Under the pieces are notes generated by a model. That model was not told where the DNA came from, did not search any database, and worked only from the letters and a program-made list of their open reading frames with translations. Below are positions 17,861-26,539 of a stretch of DNA of 64,000 nucleotides, in pieces. The stretch lies in the NCBI RefSeq assembly GCF_002980495.1, contig NZ_PVBR01000008.1:186001-250000 (forward strand), read 5' to 3'. Each line of letters starts with the position of its first letter. Positions within the stretch are counted from its first letter, which is position 1. Made by a program: the position numbers and the translations under genes. This DNA is from Phyllobacterium phragmitis (GTDB lineage: Bacteria; Pseudomonadota; Alphaproteobacteria; Rhizobiales; Rhizobiaceae).

Positions 17861-18901
17861 TCATAATGCGGCGAGAATGGCGGTGGTGATCGCCTCTGTC
17901 CGGTCCTTGCCCGGAATGGTGCCGATGCCGCTCGCGGTCGTGCGCTCGAGTGCCGCCATTATGGCGGTCGCCGCGTCCGTTTCACCCAGGTGGTCGAGCA
18001 TCATCGCTCCGGACCAGATGGTCGCGATCGGATTGGCGATGCCGAGGTGGGCGATGTCGGGCGCAGAACCATGCACCGGCTCGAACATCGAGGGCGCGCT
18101 TTTGTCCGGATTGATGTTGGCGGACGCGGCAAAGCCGAGCCCGCCCTGGATGGCCGCCCCCAGATCGGTGAGAATATCGCCGAAGAGGTTGGAGGCGACG
18201 ACCACGTCGAGCGATTCCGGTGTCATGACCATGCGCGCGGCCATCGCGTCGATATGGTAGCTGGTGGCCTCGATATCCGGATACTCGGCAGCGAGTTGAT
18301 GGGTCACCTCGTCCCAGAACACCATCGAGTATTTTTGCGCGTTCGACTTGGTCACCGAGGCGAGCTTTCCGCGGCGGGCGCGCGCCTGTTCGAAGGCGAA
18401 GCGCAGGATACGCTCCACTCCGGTACGGGTGAAGATCGAGGTTTCGACCGCCACTTCATTGGCTGTACCCTGATGGATACGGCCGCCGGCGCCGGAATAT
18501 TCACCCTCCGTGTTTTCGCGGATGCAGAGGATGTCAAAGGCCTCGGCCTTAAGCGGACCTTGTACGCCCGGCAGCAAGCGGTGGGGTCGGATATTCGCAT
18601 ACTGTATGAAGTTCTTGCGGATCGGCAGCAGAAGGCCGTGCAGCGAGACCGCATCGGGCACCTGTGTCGGCCAACCGACCGCGCCGAGCAGGATGGCGTC
18701 GAAACCGCGTAGCGTCTCGATGCCGTCCTGCGGCATCATCGCGCCGGTCTCTCTGTAGAAGGCGCAGGACCAGGGGAATTCGGTACCTTCGAGGACAAAA
18801 CCGGCCGTATCGGCGGCCTTCCGGAGCACCGACCAGGCGGCGGCTGTGACATCGCGCCCGATGCCGTCGCCGGGAATGAGGGCAATCCTGTGGGTTTTCA
18901 T
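17861..18901 (-). CDS. Isocitrate/isopropylmalate dehydrogenase family, tartrate / D-malate dehydrogenase type
   Basis: The 346-residue protein begins IALIPGDGIGRDVTAAA and carries the metal/substrate block NLFGDILTDLGAAIQGGLGFAASANI and the EPVHGSAPDIA cofactor loop. The CIRENTEGEYSGAGGRIHQG segment resembles tartrate dehydrogenase/decarboxylase (TtuC) and D-malate dehydrogenase rather than LeuB. These are NAD- and divalent-metal-dependent oxidative decarboxylases of 2-hydroxy acids. In this operon it could process a hydroxy-dicarboxylate or a 3-substituted malate made upstream. It lies between two aldehyde dehydrogenase genes with 13 bp and 23 bp spacers. Confidence 0.9.
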   Translation of the reverse strand: MKTHRIALIPGDGIGRDVTAAAWSVLRKAADTAGFVLEGTEFPWSCAFYRETGAMMPQDGIETLRGFDAILLGAVGWPTQVPDAVSLHGLLLPIRKNFIQYANIRPHRLLPGVQGPLKAEAFDILCIRENTEGEYSGAGGRIHQGTANEVAVETSIFTRTGVERILRFAFEQARARRGKLASVTKSNAQKYSMVFWDEVTHQLAAEYPDIEATSYHIDAMAARMVMTPESLDVVVASNLFGDILTDLGAAIQGGLGFAASANINPDKSAPSMFEPVHGSAPDIAHLGIANPIATIWSGAMMLDHLGETDAATAIMAALERTTASGIGTIPGKDRTEAITTAILAAL

Positions 18902-18914
18902 GGCGGTCGTGTCC

Positions 18915-20378
18915 TCAAAGGCTGATCAAGACGCTCTTGCTCTTGCGGTTGGCATGAAAGGCTTCGCGGCCAAGATCCTTGCCGATGCCTGATTGCTTGT
19001 AGCCGCCGGTCGGCAGGATATGGTCGCGCGAGCGGCCGTAGCGGTTGACCCAGATGGTTCCGGCCTGAAGGCGACGGGTGAGCCGGATCGCGCGGGATAG
19101 ATCGCGGGTGAAAAGGCCGGCGGCAAGTCCGTAGGTGGGATGCTCGGCCAGCGACAGCGCCTCCTCCTCCTCACGAAAGGTCTGGAGTGTCAGCACAGGG
19201 CCGAAGACCTCTTCGGTGACGGCCGGCGATTTTGCGTCGACCCCGGCAATAAGCGTCGGCGCATAGAAATAGCCAGGTGCATCCATCGGCGCGCCGCCTG
19301 TCAGGCATTCGCCACCAGCAGTCACCGCGGCCGAGACGATCGAATGGATGCGCTGGCGCTGTTTGTCTGAAATGATCGGCGAATACTGTGCTGCCGCATC
19401 CCAGGTCGGCATGGGATGAACCGTCTTCATATGACGCAGGATCGCTTCGACAAGCGGAGCTACAGCGCTTTCTTCAACGATGAGGCGCGAACCGGCGACG
19501 CAGGCCTGGCCGGCATTGCTGATGATGCTGGTGGCGATCGCTGCCGCCGCCTTGTCGAGATCGGCGTCGGCGAAGACAAGCTGCGGGCTCTTGCCGCCGA
19601 GTTCCAGCGTCATCGGCTTGATGCCGGTGCGGGCGATGTTTTCCATGATCGCGGAGCCCGCGCGGGTCGAGCCCGTGAAGCTGACCTTGGCGATGTCGGG
19701 GTGACCCGTGATTGCATTCCCCGTTACCTGGCCGTCGCCGAGCACGACATTGATCAGCCCGGCCGGCATGCCGGCGCGCACAGCGAGTTCGGCGAGGTAG
19801 ATGGCGGAAAACGGGGTCATCTCGGACGGCTTCAGCACCACGGCGTTGCCGGCGGCGAGCGCCGGGCCGAGCTTCCACACAGCCATGGAGACGGGGAAGT
19901 TCCACGGTGTGATGGCGCCGACCACGCCATAGGGCTCGGTCAGGATCATGCCGAGATTGCCGTCATCGGTCGGCACGAGATCGCTGCCTTCCTTGTCGGC
20001 GAACTCGGCGAAGAAGCGGATCTGCTCGGCGGAAATAGCGATGTCTCCGTCGACGAGATGGCCGACCGGCCGCGTCGAGGAAAGGGCTTCGAGCCGGGCC
20101 AGCGTCGCGGCTTGCTTCTGGATCAGATCCGCCCAGCGGTGCATCACGTTCAGCCGTTCGCGTGGGCGAATGCCGCCCCAGTTGCTTGTCTTGAGCGCGG
20201 TCTTGGCGGTCTCGACCGCATGGTCGACCATGTCGGCGTCGGCCAGTGGGCAACCGGCATAGGCCTTGCCATCGGATGGCCGTCGCATGGGGATGACGCC
20301 ATCCGCCGGGACGCGGCGATCTCCGATGAAATGTCCAATGGGAAGGGATAGGCTGTCTGGATCGAAACTCAGGGTCAT
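18915..20378 (-). CDS. NAD-dependent aldehyde dehydrogenase
   Basis: The 487-residue protein has the complete aldehyde dehydrogenase set: ITPWNFPVSMAVWKLG, FTGSTRAGS, LELGGKSPQLVFADADLD with the general-base Glu, and NAGQACVAGSRL with the nucleophile Cys. GAGGT precedes the start at good spacing. It is related to betaine-, gamma-aminobutyraldehyde- and phenylacetaldehyde-type enzymes rather than to the gabD type next door. It likely oxidises the aldehyde produced by an amine oxidase or transaminase of this island. It is the fourth gene of the operon starting at 23004. Confidence 0.9.
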   Translation of the reverse strand: MTLSFDPDSLSLPIGHFIGDRRVPADGVIPMRRPSDGKAYAGCPLADADMVDHAVETAKTALKTSNWGGIRPRERLNVMHRWADLIQKQAATLARLEALSSTRPVGHLVDGDIAISAEQIRFFAEFADKEGSDLVPTDDGNLGMILTEPYGVVGAITPWNFPVSMAVWKLGPALAAGNAVVLKPSEMTPFSAIYLAELAVRAGMPAGLINVVLGDGQVTGNAITGHPDIAKVSFTGSTRAGSAIMENIARTGIKPMTLELGGKSPQLVFADADLDKAAAAIATSIISNAGQACVAGSRLIVEESAVAPLVEAILRHMKTVHPMPTWDAAAQYSPIISDKQRQRIHSIVSAAVTAGGECLTGGAPMDAPGYFYAPTLIAGVDAKSPAVTEEVFGPVLTLQTFREEEEALSLAEHPTYGLAAGLFTRDLSRAIRLTRRLQAGTIWVNRYGRSRDHILPTGGYKQSGIGKDLGREAFHANRKSKSVLISL

Positions 20379-20550
20379 TCGGATTACCTCGGATCGCTAT
20401 CTGGCAAGGCTAATGGATCGGCGGGAGTAGCTTGATCCGATCGCGGCCGGGGCGCCGGCCGAAAAATCCGTTTTGCAGCCGTCGCGCAGCTTATTCTTCG
20501 GCGCTCCGTCTGGGCAGCGGCAGGCTTGAATGTGCGCCGCTGCCGCGCAT

Positions 20551-20901
20551 TTACGCTGTCACGTAAATCTTGCGGACCGTCTCGATGGTCTTCCAGATTC
20601 CGACAAAGCCGGGCTTCATGACGAAACTGTCGCCGGCCTTGTAGATCACTGGCTCGCCGCCTTCCGGTGTAATTTCCACGAGGCCGGAGAGAATATGGCA
20701 GAACTCGAAGGTCTCGCCCTTGATCGAGTGGGTAAGTCCGGGCGTGGCTTCCCACGCGCCGGTATGGATCGTCTCGTTGCGGGCGGCGTCCTGCGCCCAG
20801 GTCTTGAAGCCGGGGTTTCCGGAGATCAGCCGTTCAGGAACCGGCACGGCCTCGCGCGGTGCAAACGAAGGGTTGGGTTCAATGGTTTTCAGTAGCGACA
20901 T
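20551..20901 (-). CDS. Small cupin-domain protein (DUF861 / cupin_3 type)
   Basis: This 116-residue protein is a single cupin barrel. The segment FEFCHILSGLVEITPEGGEP and the later AGDSFVMKPGFVGIWKTIE are the two cupin motifs; the second is hydrophobic and metal ligands are few, as in the DUF861/EutQ-like group. Proteins of this type accompany amine-degrading genes in many proteobacteria, possibly as isomerases or metabolite-binding proteins, but the activity is not established. AAGGAAAA precedes the ATG. It sits between the 2-hydroxyacid dehydrogenase and the aldehyde dehydrogenase; the 172 bp downstream gap holds a GC-rich hairpin near 20443-20460. Confidence 0.85.
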   Translation of the reverse strand: MSLLKTIEPNPSFAPREAVPVPERLISGNPGFKTWAQDAARNETIHTGAWEATPGLTHSIKGETFEFCHILSGLVEITPEGGEPVIYKAGDSFVMKPGFVGIWKTIETVRKIYVTA

Positions 20902-20924
20902 GGTTTTCCTTTCGGGTTGAAACG

Positions 20925-21848
20925 TCAGTATCCGCGGCTGCGGTCGACAAGGCCGACCGGATCAATGCCGGCGCGATGGCGCTTTATGTTGTCGATGACG
21001 GCGCGGGCTGCGGTGTGCGGCTGGGTGACGCTTGCCACGTGGGGCGTCAGCAGGATGTGGGGATGGCTCCAGAAGGCATGGCCAGCCGGAAGCGGTTCGG
21101 GATCAGTCACGTCGATCACGGCGCCGGAAAGCCGGCCGCTGTCGAGGGCTGCGACGAGATCTTCGTGGTCGAGCTGCGGTCCTCGGCCTGCATGGACAAG
21201 GCCGGCACCCTCCGGCAGGCGGGCGAAGAGATCCGCATTGAGGAAACCGCGCGTTTCGTCCGTCAACGGCAGAAGACAAATAAGGATGTCGGTTGCCGAT
21301 AGCATGCCGGTCAGAGCACTGTCTCCTGCGTGGCATGTCACGCCTTCGATCTCGCGCTGCGTGCGGCTCCAGCCTGAAAGCTGGAAACCGAAAGGCTTCA
21401 GCCGCTCGAGCACAGCCTGGCCGAGCATGCCGAGGCCGAGCACGCCGACACGCCGCTCGGACGCCTGTACCGGGGGGAGGGCCTGCCAGATCCGATCCCG
21501 CTGCTGGCCGAGATAGGCTGGTAGGTCGCGGTGGAGCGAGAGCACGGCGAGCGTCGCATATTCCTGCATCATGCGCACAATACCTTCTTCCACCATGCGC
21601 ACCACCTTCACGTGGTGCAGGACGTCAGTGATGCGGAACTGGTCGACGCCCGCGCCGATGGAAAACAGCACCTCGAGATTGCGGTAGCGTCGGAGGTCTT
21701 CGGGAACGGTCCATGTGATCAGGTAACGCACGGAATCGGGATCGACCGCCGCAGGGGCCGTGGAAAAAGGCAGATCCGGCAAATCCCTGGCAAAAGCCTC
21801 ACGGAAGATAGCGCCGCGGCGGGCATCGGAGTGAAAGAGAAAGGTCAT
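20925..21848 (-). CDS. D-2-hydroxyacid dehydrogenase, glyoxylate/hydroxypyruvate reductase A type
   Basis: The 307-residue protein has the GhrA-type fold: Rossmann motif [16 protein letters not shown] near residue 140, and the catalytic triad region with Arg in HAGRGPQL, Glu in DVTDPEPLP and His in LLTPHVAS. It reduces glyoxylate, hydroxypyruvate or another 2-oxo acid with NAD(P)H, or runs in reverse. In this operon it may handle the oxo acid left after deamination. The start has only a weak ribosome binding site. It is 23 bp from the cupin gene and 31 bp from the M20 gene. Confidence 0.91.
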   Translation of the reverse strand: MTFLFHSDARRGAIFREAFARDLPDLPFSTAPAAVDPDSVRYLITWTVPEDLRRYRNLEVLFSIGAGVDQFRITDVLHHVKVVRMVEEGIVRMMQEYATLAVLSLHRDLPAYLGQQRDRIWQALPPVQASERRVGVLGLGMLGQAVLERLKPFGFQLSGWSRTQREIEGVTCHAGDSALTGMLSATDILICLLPLTDETRGFLNADLFARLPEGAGLVHAGRGPQLDHEDLVAALDSGRLSGAVIDVTDPEPLPAGHAFWSHPHILLTPHVASVTQPHTAARAVIDNIKRHRAGIDPVGLVDRSRGY

Positions 21849-21879
21849 GGTCGGGGTCCGTTTCGCAATCTGTCTGAGC

Positions 21880-23004
21880 TCAGGCGCGACAGTGCATGCC
21901 GAGCGCCTCGATCATCGACTGGCAGGCGGAAAGCTCGCTTGCCAGGATGTATTCGTCGGGCTTGTGGGCGCGGCCGATATCGCCTGGGCCGCAGATGATG
22001 GCGTCGATGCCGGCTGCCTGGAAGAGGCCTGCTTCGGTGCCGTAGCTGACGGCAGCCAGGGGCTCCTGGCCGGTGAGTTCCGTCAAAAGGTCGGCAAGGG
22101 CGGTCTGCCGCGCCAATGAGAGGGCGGGATAGGCGCTCAGTTCTTCCCATTCGACACCGATCCCGGATGCTCGCAAAACCTCGGCGGCGGAGCGGATCGG
22201 CGCCAGCAAGGTGGCGGGATCGACGTCCGCGATGGCCCGTGCCTCGATGTCCAGGGTGCAGCGATCGGGAATGATGTTGAGCGCCTGGCCGCCCTGGATC
22301 AGGCCGCCCTGCAACGAGGAATAGGGCGGTTCGAAGGTTCGGTCGTACGGCCCGTTGGCAAGGTCGTGGGCGGTCGATACCGCTGCCTGCAGCACGCTTG
22401 CCATGGCGTGCACCGCATTGAGGCCAAGATCCGGACGGGAGGAGTGACCGGAGCGGCCCTGCAGGGTGACACGGGCTGCCGCCTTGCCCTTGTGCGCGAG
22501 GATCGGCCGCATGCCGCTCGGCTCGCCGATCACCGCGCCCGCCGGCGGCGCACACAGATCGGGCAGCAGGGCAAGGAGATGAGGCACGCCGCGGCAACCG
22601 GCTTCTTCGTCATAGGAAAAGGCGAGATGGACGGGCCGCGCAAGAGGCGAGGTGGCAAGCGCGGGGACGGATGCCAGCACTGCGGCAAGAAACCCCTTCA
22701 TATCCGTGGTTCCGCGGCCATAGAGCCGTTCTCCGTCGCGCCGCAGGGCGAAGGGATCACCAGTCCAGTTCGTCTCTTGCGCGGGGACGACGTCCATGTG
22801 GCCGGACAGGATATAGCCGGCTTTATCCGAAGGGCCGATGGAGGCGAAGAGATTGGCCCTGTCGCCCTCGGGCCCGGGAAGAATATGGGCGATGATGCCG
22901 AAACCCTCGAGATAGGATCTGATCCACTCGACGATGGCGGCATTGGGCGTGCCGACGACCGACGGGAAGCTCGCCAGCGCTTTCAGGATGTCGGTGGCAT
23001 TCAT
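21880..23004 (-). CDS. M20 family metallo-deacylase (acetylornithine deacetylase / ArgE type)
   Basis: The ATG at 23004 has AGGGA 7 bp upstream and gives a normal 374-residue protein; the open frame up to 23112 has no family similarity. Metal-site motifs are in order: [17 protein letters not shown] with the bridging Asp, and [13 protein letters not shown] with the catalytic base Glu. ArgE-type enzymes remove N-acetyl or other acyl groups from amino acids. With two GNAT acetyltransferases in the same island, removal of an N-acetyl group from a pathway intermediate is the most economical reading. It is the first gene of the operon running to gabD, and is divergent from the second GNAT gene. Confidence 0.91.
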   Translation of the reverse strand: MNATDILKALASFPSVVGTPNAAIVEWIRSYLEGFGIIAHILPGPEGDRANLFASIGPSDKAGYILSGHMDVVPAQETNWTGDPFALRRDGERLYGRGTTDMKGFLAAVLASVPALATSPLARPVHLAFSYDEEAGCRGVPHLLALLPDLCAPPAGAVIGEPSGMRPILAHKGKAAARVTLQGRSGHSSRPDLGLNAVHAMASVLQAAVSTAHDLANGPYDRTFEPPYSSLQGGLIQGGQALNIIPDRCTLDIEARAIADVDPATLLAPIRSAAEVLRASGIGVEWEELSAYPALSLARQTALADLLTELTGQEPLAAVSYGTEAGLFQAAGIDAIICGPGDIGRAHKPDEYILASELSACQSMIEALGMHCRA

Positions 23005-23239
23005 TGCGCTGTCCCTTATGCGGCTTTTGGCACCCGCTTCGGCCCTTGATTTCGGTTCGACTTGAAAGATTAAGTGCGAACGGCATGAATGGCTGCCGAA
23101 AGCGACCGCCATACGGTCAATTCTTGTGCAGGAGCGGGCCGTAGAAGCGGAATGTTCTGTAAAGGGCCGGCTAGGATGCTCTCAAGAGAGCTCGTTGCGC
23201 GATCGATGGGCAAATCATGTGGCATCGGAGAGGCGGACG

Positions 23240-24139
23240 ATGGATTTGAAAGTGCCGGAGACGTTGCATGTCGACGCATTTCAGATGCGTTTTGCCCACG
23301 TGGCCGATGTCGATCTGGAGCAGTTGCATGCGCTGTCCATCGCGGTTGGCTGGCCGCACCGGGCCGAAGACTGGCAGTATCTGCGGGAACTCGGCGACGG
23401 TTTCGTCGCTCTGGACGATATCGGCCGGGTCATGGGATCGGCCATGTGGTTCCGGCACGGCGAGCATTTCGCGACCCTTGGCATGCTGATCACATCGCCG
23501 CGGCTGCAGACGAACGGGACGGCGAAATGGCTGATGCAGCGCGTCTTGGCCGAGTGCCCCGGGATGAGCTTCCGGCTGAATGCGACGCGCGCGGCACGCC
23601 GGCTGTATCGATCGCTGGATTTTGTGACGCAGCAGACTGTGTTCCAGTGCCAGGGAAAGGCCCGCAAACCGGACGGGGCGGACGAGCCGCCAACCGGGCA
23701 CGAGATCAGGCAATTGCGGGCAAGCGACCTCGATGCGGTGATCGCGTTCGATGCGCCGGGATTTGCTGTTCCCCGCCCTGTCCATCTTGCCCGCTTGTTC
23801 GTGAGTTCGCTCTGCTACGGGCTATTTCGAGGCAGGGAGTTGCGGGCCTGCTCCATGAGCCGCGCCTTCGGGCGGGGCCACGTCCTAGGTCCGATCGCCG
23901 CATTGTCCGTGGAGGAAGCGATCGCGGTTGCGCGGCCGCAGGTGGCAGTTCATGCCGGTCGTTTCCTGCGCGTCGATACCCATTTTGAGGGCGGCCCCTT
24001 CGCGAGCTTTATCCAGCGATGCGGCCTGCCGATCTTTGACACCGTGACGACGATGACGCTCGGTGACGGCGTCGATTACGGCACCGCCGGCGACGAGAGT
24101 GCCGTACTTTTCGCTCTTGCCTCGCAATCGTTGGGATGA
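23240..24139 (+). CDS. Two-domain GNAT family N-acetyltransferase (second copy)
   Basis: The ATG at 23240 follows GGAGAGG and gives 299 residues; the upstream open stretch is unlike the family. It is a diverged paralogue of the protein at 13159-13998, sharing GWPHR-x-EDW, GFVA, an LDAVIAFDAPGFAVPR block at the same place in the second domain and LRVDT near the end. The acetyl-CoA loop is degraded (SPRLQTNGTAKWLM instead of RGRGLGRRLM), so acetyl-CoA binding may be altered. It is divergent from the M20 deacylase operon with 235 bp between starts. Nothing follows it on the same strand for 4.7 kb, so it is monocistronic. Confidence 0.82.
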   Translation: MDLKVPETLHVDAFQMRFAHVADVDLEQLHALSIAVGWPHRAEDWQYLRELGDGFVALDDIGRVMGSAMWFRHGEHFATLGMLITSPRLQTNGTAKWLMQRVLAECPGMSFRLNATRAARRLYRSLDFVTQQTVFQCQGKARKPDGADEPPTGHEIRQLRASDLDAVIAFDAPGFAVPRPVHLARLFVSSLCYGLFRGRELRACSMSRAFGRGHVLGPIAALSVEEAIAVARPQVAVHAGRFLRVDTHFEGGPFASFIQRCGLPIFDTVTTMTLGDGVDYGTAGDESAVLFALASQSLG

Positions 24140-24198
24140 CTGGGGCAATCCGTTCAAGACCGCGGGGGCGGGCCATCTTCACCCCACGAACATACGGT

Positions 24199-25038
24199 CT
24201 AATCCGACGCGACAAGGTCGGCGAGCCGTTTGCCTAAAGTGCCATCGATGTCTCCCAAGTCTAGCACAATGCTCATATGGTTGAGGCCGGATGCTGACAA
24301 CACTTGGCTATCCTCTCCTTTGGATCGCAATTTTTCATGCAATTGAGCCGCCTGATCGTGGAACGGTGCAGTCTCATCCCCGCCGTAGGCAATGATGCGT
24401 TGTAGGCAGGGGGTCTGGGTCGAGGAGAGTGGTGACCACGTGGCGGCTTCCGCACGAGTCATCTCGGCTTCGTGACGAAGGAAGCTGTCGGGAATATCGG
24501 ACAAGTCGTAAATTCCGCTGACGAGAAGCAGTCCTCGAAGCGGTGGGAGCGATGGCGCAGGAGACTCCTCCGGGCCCGTCGCTGCCAGGAACGATGCCAA
24601 ATGCGCCCCGGCCGAATGGCCGCTGACGGTCATGCGATCCGGGTCTGCACCGAAGTCTTTTGCATGGCCCTGTAGCCATCGCACCGCCCGGCGGACCTGA
24701 TCTACGAGAACTGGCAAGCGCTGGCCCGGCATGAGGTCATATTCGATGAGCGCCGCCACCCCGCCTGCAGCCAATACTGGTGCTGCAACGAAGCGGTAGT
24801 TGGCCTTCTCGCCGGAACGCCAATAGCCGCCATGCACGAACACGTGCAATGGCATGTCCGCTGTTGGGTGCTCGGGCATGATCACGTCCAGCGTCTCGCG
24901 CGGTCGCGTGCCATAGGCCATGTTGGCGCGCATCGTCATGCGCCCCGACAGCGCCCGACTGCGTTCGGCAAACTCGGCCGCGATCGCGTCGAAGTCCGGC
25001 ACGAAATCGCGAATGCAATAGGGATCTTGCCCTTTCAT
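24199..25038 (-). CDS. Alpha/beta hydrolase (esterase / kynurenine formamidase-like)
   Basis: The ATG at 25038 has AGGAGG in front and gives 279 residues. The oxyanion-hole motif HGGYWR near residue 70 and the nucleophile elbow GHSAG, with an HMSIV block at the C-terminus that would hold the catalytic His, mark the hormone-sensitive-lipase/arylformamidase group. It would hydrolyse a small ester or formamide in the cytoplasm. It is the last gene of an operon with an aldehyde dehydrogenase, an iron alcohol dehydrogenase and an Ldh2-type dehydrogenase, so lactone or ester opening in the same route is plausible. Confidence 0.87.
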   Translation of the reverse strand: MKGQDPYCIRDFVPDFDAIAAEFAERSRALSGRMTMRANMAYGTRPRETLDVIMPEHPTADMPLHVFVHGGYWRSGEKANYRFVAAPVLAAGGVAALIEYDLMPGQRLPVLVDQVRRAVRWLQGHAKDFGADPDRMTVSGHSAGAHLASFLAATGPEESPAPSLPPLRGLLLVSGIYDLSDIPDSFLRHEAEMTRAEAATWSPLSSTQTPCLQRIIAYGGDETAPFHDQAAQLHEKLRSKGEDSQVLSASGLNHMSIVLDLGDIDGTLGKRLADLVASD

Positions 25039-25057
25039 CTTCTCTCCTCCTGCTGCG

Positions 25058-26521
25058 TCAGAATTCAACGGCGTAGTATTTTGCCTCCATGAATTCCAGG
25101 ATGCCCGTTACACCACCCTCGCGACCAAGCCCGCTTTGCTTGACCCCGCCAAAAGGCGCAGCCGGATCGGACATGAGACCGCGGTTGATCCCCAGCATGC
25201 CCGTTTCGATGCCTTTGCCAACCCGCATCGCGCGTTTCAGGTCACGCGAATAGATATAAGCCGCCAAGCCATACTCGGTGTCGTTCGCTAGTCGTATGGC
25301 GTCCTCCTCGCATTCGAACTTGTAGACGGCCGCGACGGGGCCGAAGATTTCTTCCCGCGCGATAGCGGAATTGGTGGGCACGTTTTCAAGAACCGTGGGA
25401 GGATAGAAGTTCCCCGTTCCGGCAAGCGGCGTTCCGCCGGTCGTGGCGCGGGCTCCCAGTTCGATGGCGTTTGACACGAGTTGGTCGATCTTACGCACGG
25501 CGTTCTGAGTGATCATGGGTCCGCATTGTGTTGCCGGATCGTAGCCTGGGCCGATCTTCAGGGCTGCCATGCGGGCGGTGAGGCCCGCGACGAAGGCGTC
25601 GTGGATCCCCGCCTGAACATAGAAGCGGTTGGCGGCGGTGCAGGCTTCGCCGGCATTGCGCATTTTTGCGATCATCGCGCCGTCGAGAGCGGCCTCAAGA
25701 TCCGAATCGTCGAAAACGAGGAAGGGTGCGTTTCCGCCGAGTTCCATCGAACAGCTGACGACCGACTTGGCTGCTTCGGCAAGAAGAATACGGCCGACGC
25801 CGGTCGAGCCGGTGAAGGAGAGCTTGCGCACGCGGGGATCGGCGAGCATAGCATTTGTTACCCCGCTTGGGTTGCGCGTGGTGAGGACATTGACCACGCC
25901 GGGCGGCACGCCCGCCTCCTCGCCGAGACGGACCATGGCGTAGGCCGTCAGCGGCGTCTCGGAGGCGGGTTTCAGGATCACCGTGCAGCCGGCGGCAAGG
26001 GCTGGACCGATCTTGCGGGTTGCCATGGCGGCGGGGAAATTCCAGGGCGTGATGAGGACAGCGATGCCGATCGGCTCATGGTCGACAAGGATGTTATGCG
26101 AGCCGGAAGGGGTGTGCCGATATTCACCCGGAATGCGCGTTGCTTCCTCGGCATACCAGCGGAAGAACTCGGTGGCATAGGCTACCTCGCCGCGCGCGTC
26201 GGGCAGGGCCTTGCCGTTTTCCAGTGCGATGAGCATTGCAAGCTCCTCGGCGTGCTGTGTCATCAACTGGAACCAGCGGCGCAGGATTTCCGAGCGATGG
26301 CGGGCCGGGGTTACACGCCATCCGGCAGCAGCAGCCTCGGCGGCATCGACCGCGCGCAACGCGTCTTCGACGGAAGCGTCCGGCACCTCGGCCAATACGT
26401 TGCCGGTCGAGGGATCGAGGACGGGAATCCCACCGCCTTTGTGCCATTCGCCGCCGATATAGAGGCCATGGGTGTGAAGGGCGGGATCGGCATAGCCGGA
26501 AATGTTGGCCTGGAACGTCAT
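25058..26521 (-). CDS. Aldehyde dehydrogenase, succinate-semialdehyde dehydrogenase group
   Basis: The 487-residue protein has ITPWNFPAAMATRK, FTGSTGVGRI, the MELGGNAPFLVFDDSDLE block with the general-base Glu, and the NAGEACTAANR block with the nucleophile Cys. It is most like the GabD/SSADH group but is clearly different from the gabD at 16380. The typical GQ before the nucleophile is replaced by GE, a conservative change. It follows the iron alcohol dehydrogenase by 18 bp; alcohol to aldehyde to acid is the evident two-step oxidation. Confidence 0.91.
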   Translation of the reverse strand: MTFQANISGYADPALHTHGLYIGGEWHKGGGIPVLDPSTGNVLAEVPDASVEDALRAVDAAEAAAAGWRVTPARHRSEILRRWFQLMTQHAEELAMLIALENGKALPDARGEVAYATEFFRWYAEEATRIPGEYRHTPSGSHNILVDHEPIGIAVLITPWNFPAAMATRKIGPALAAGCTVILKPASETPLTAYAMVRLGEEAGVPPGVVNVLTTRNPSGVTNAMLADPRVRKLSFTGSTGVGRILLAEAAKSVVSCSMELGGNAPFLVFDDSDLEAALDGAMIAKMRNAGEACTAANRFYVQAGIHDAFVAGLTARMAALKIGPGYDPATQCGPMITQNAVRKIDQLVSNAIELGARATTGGTPLAGTGNFYPPTVLENVPTNSAIAREEIFGPVAAVYKFECEEDAIRLANDTEYGLAAYIYSRDLKRAMRVGKGIETGMLGINRGLMSDPAAPFGGVKQSGLGREGGVTGILEFMEAKYYAVEF

Positions 26522-26539
26522 TGGGGTGCCCTCTTCATT

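Noticed and set aside
20443-20460. GC hairpin near the aldehyde dehydrogenase start as a terminator
   Set aside because: The A/T-run lies on the wrong side for the minus-strand transcript, so it is not an intrinsic terminator for this operon.
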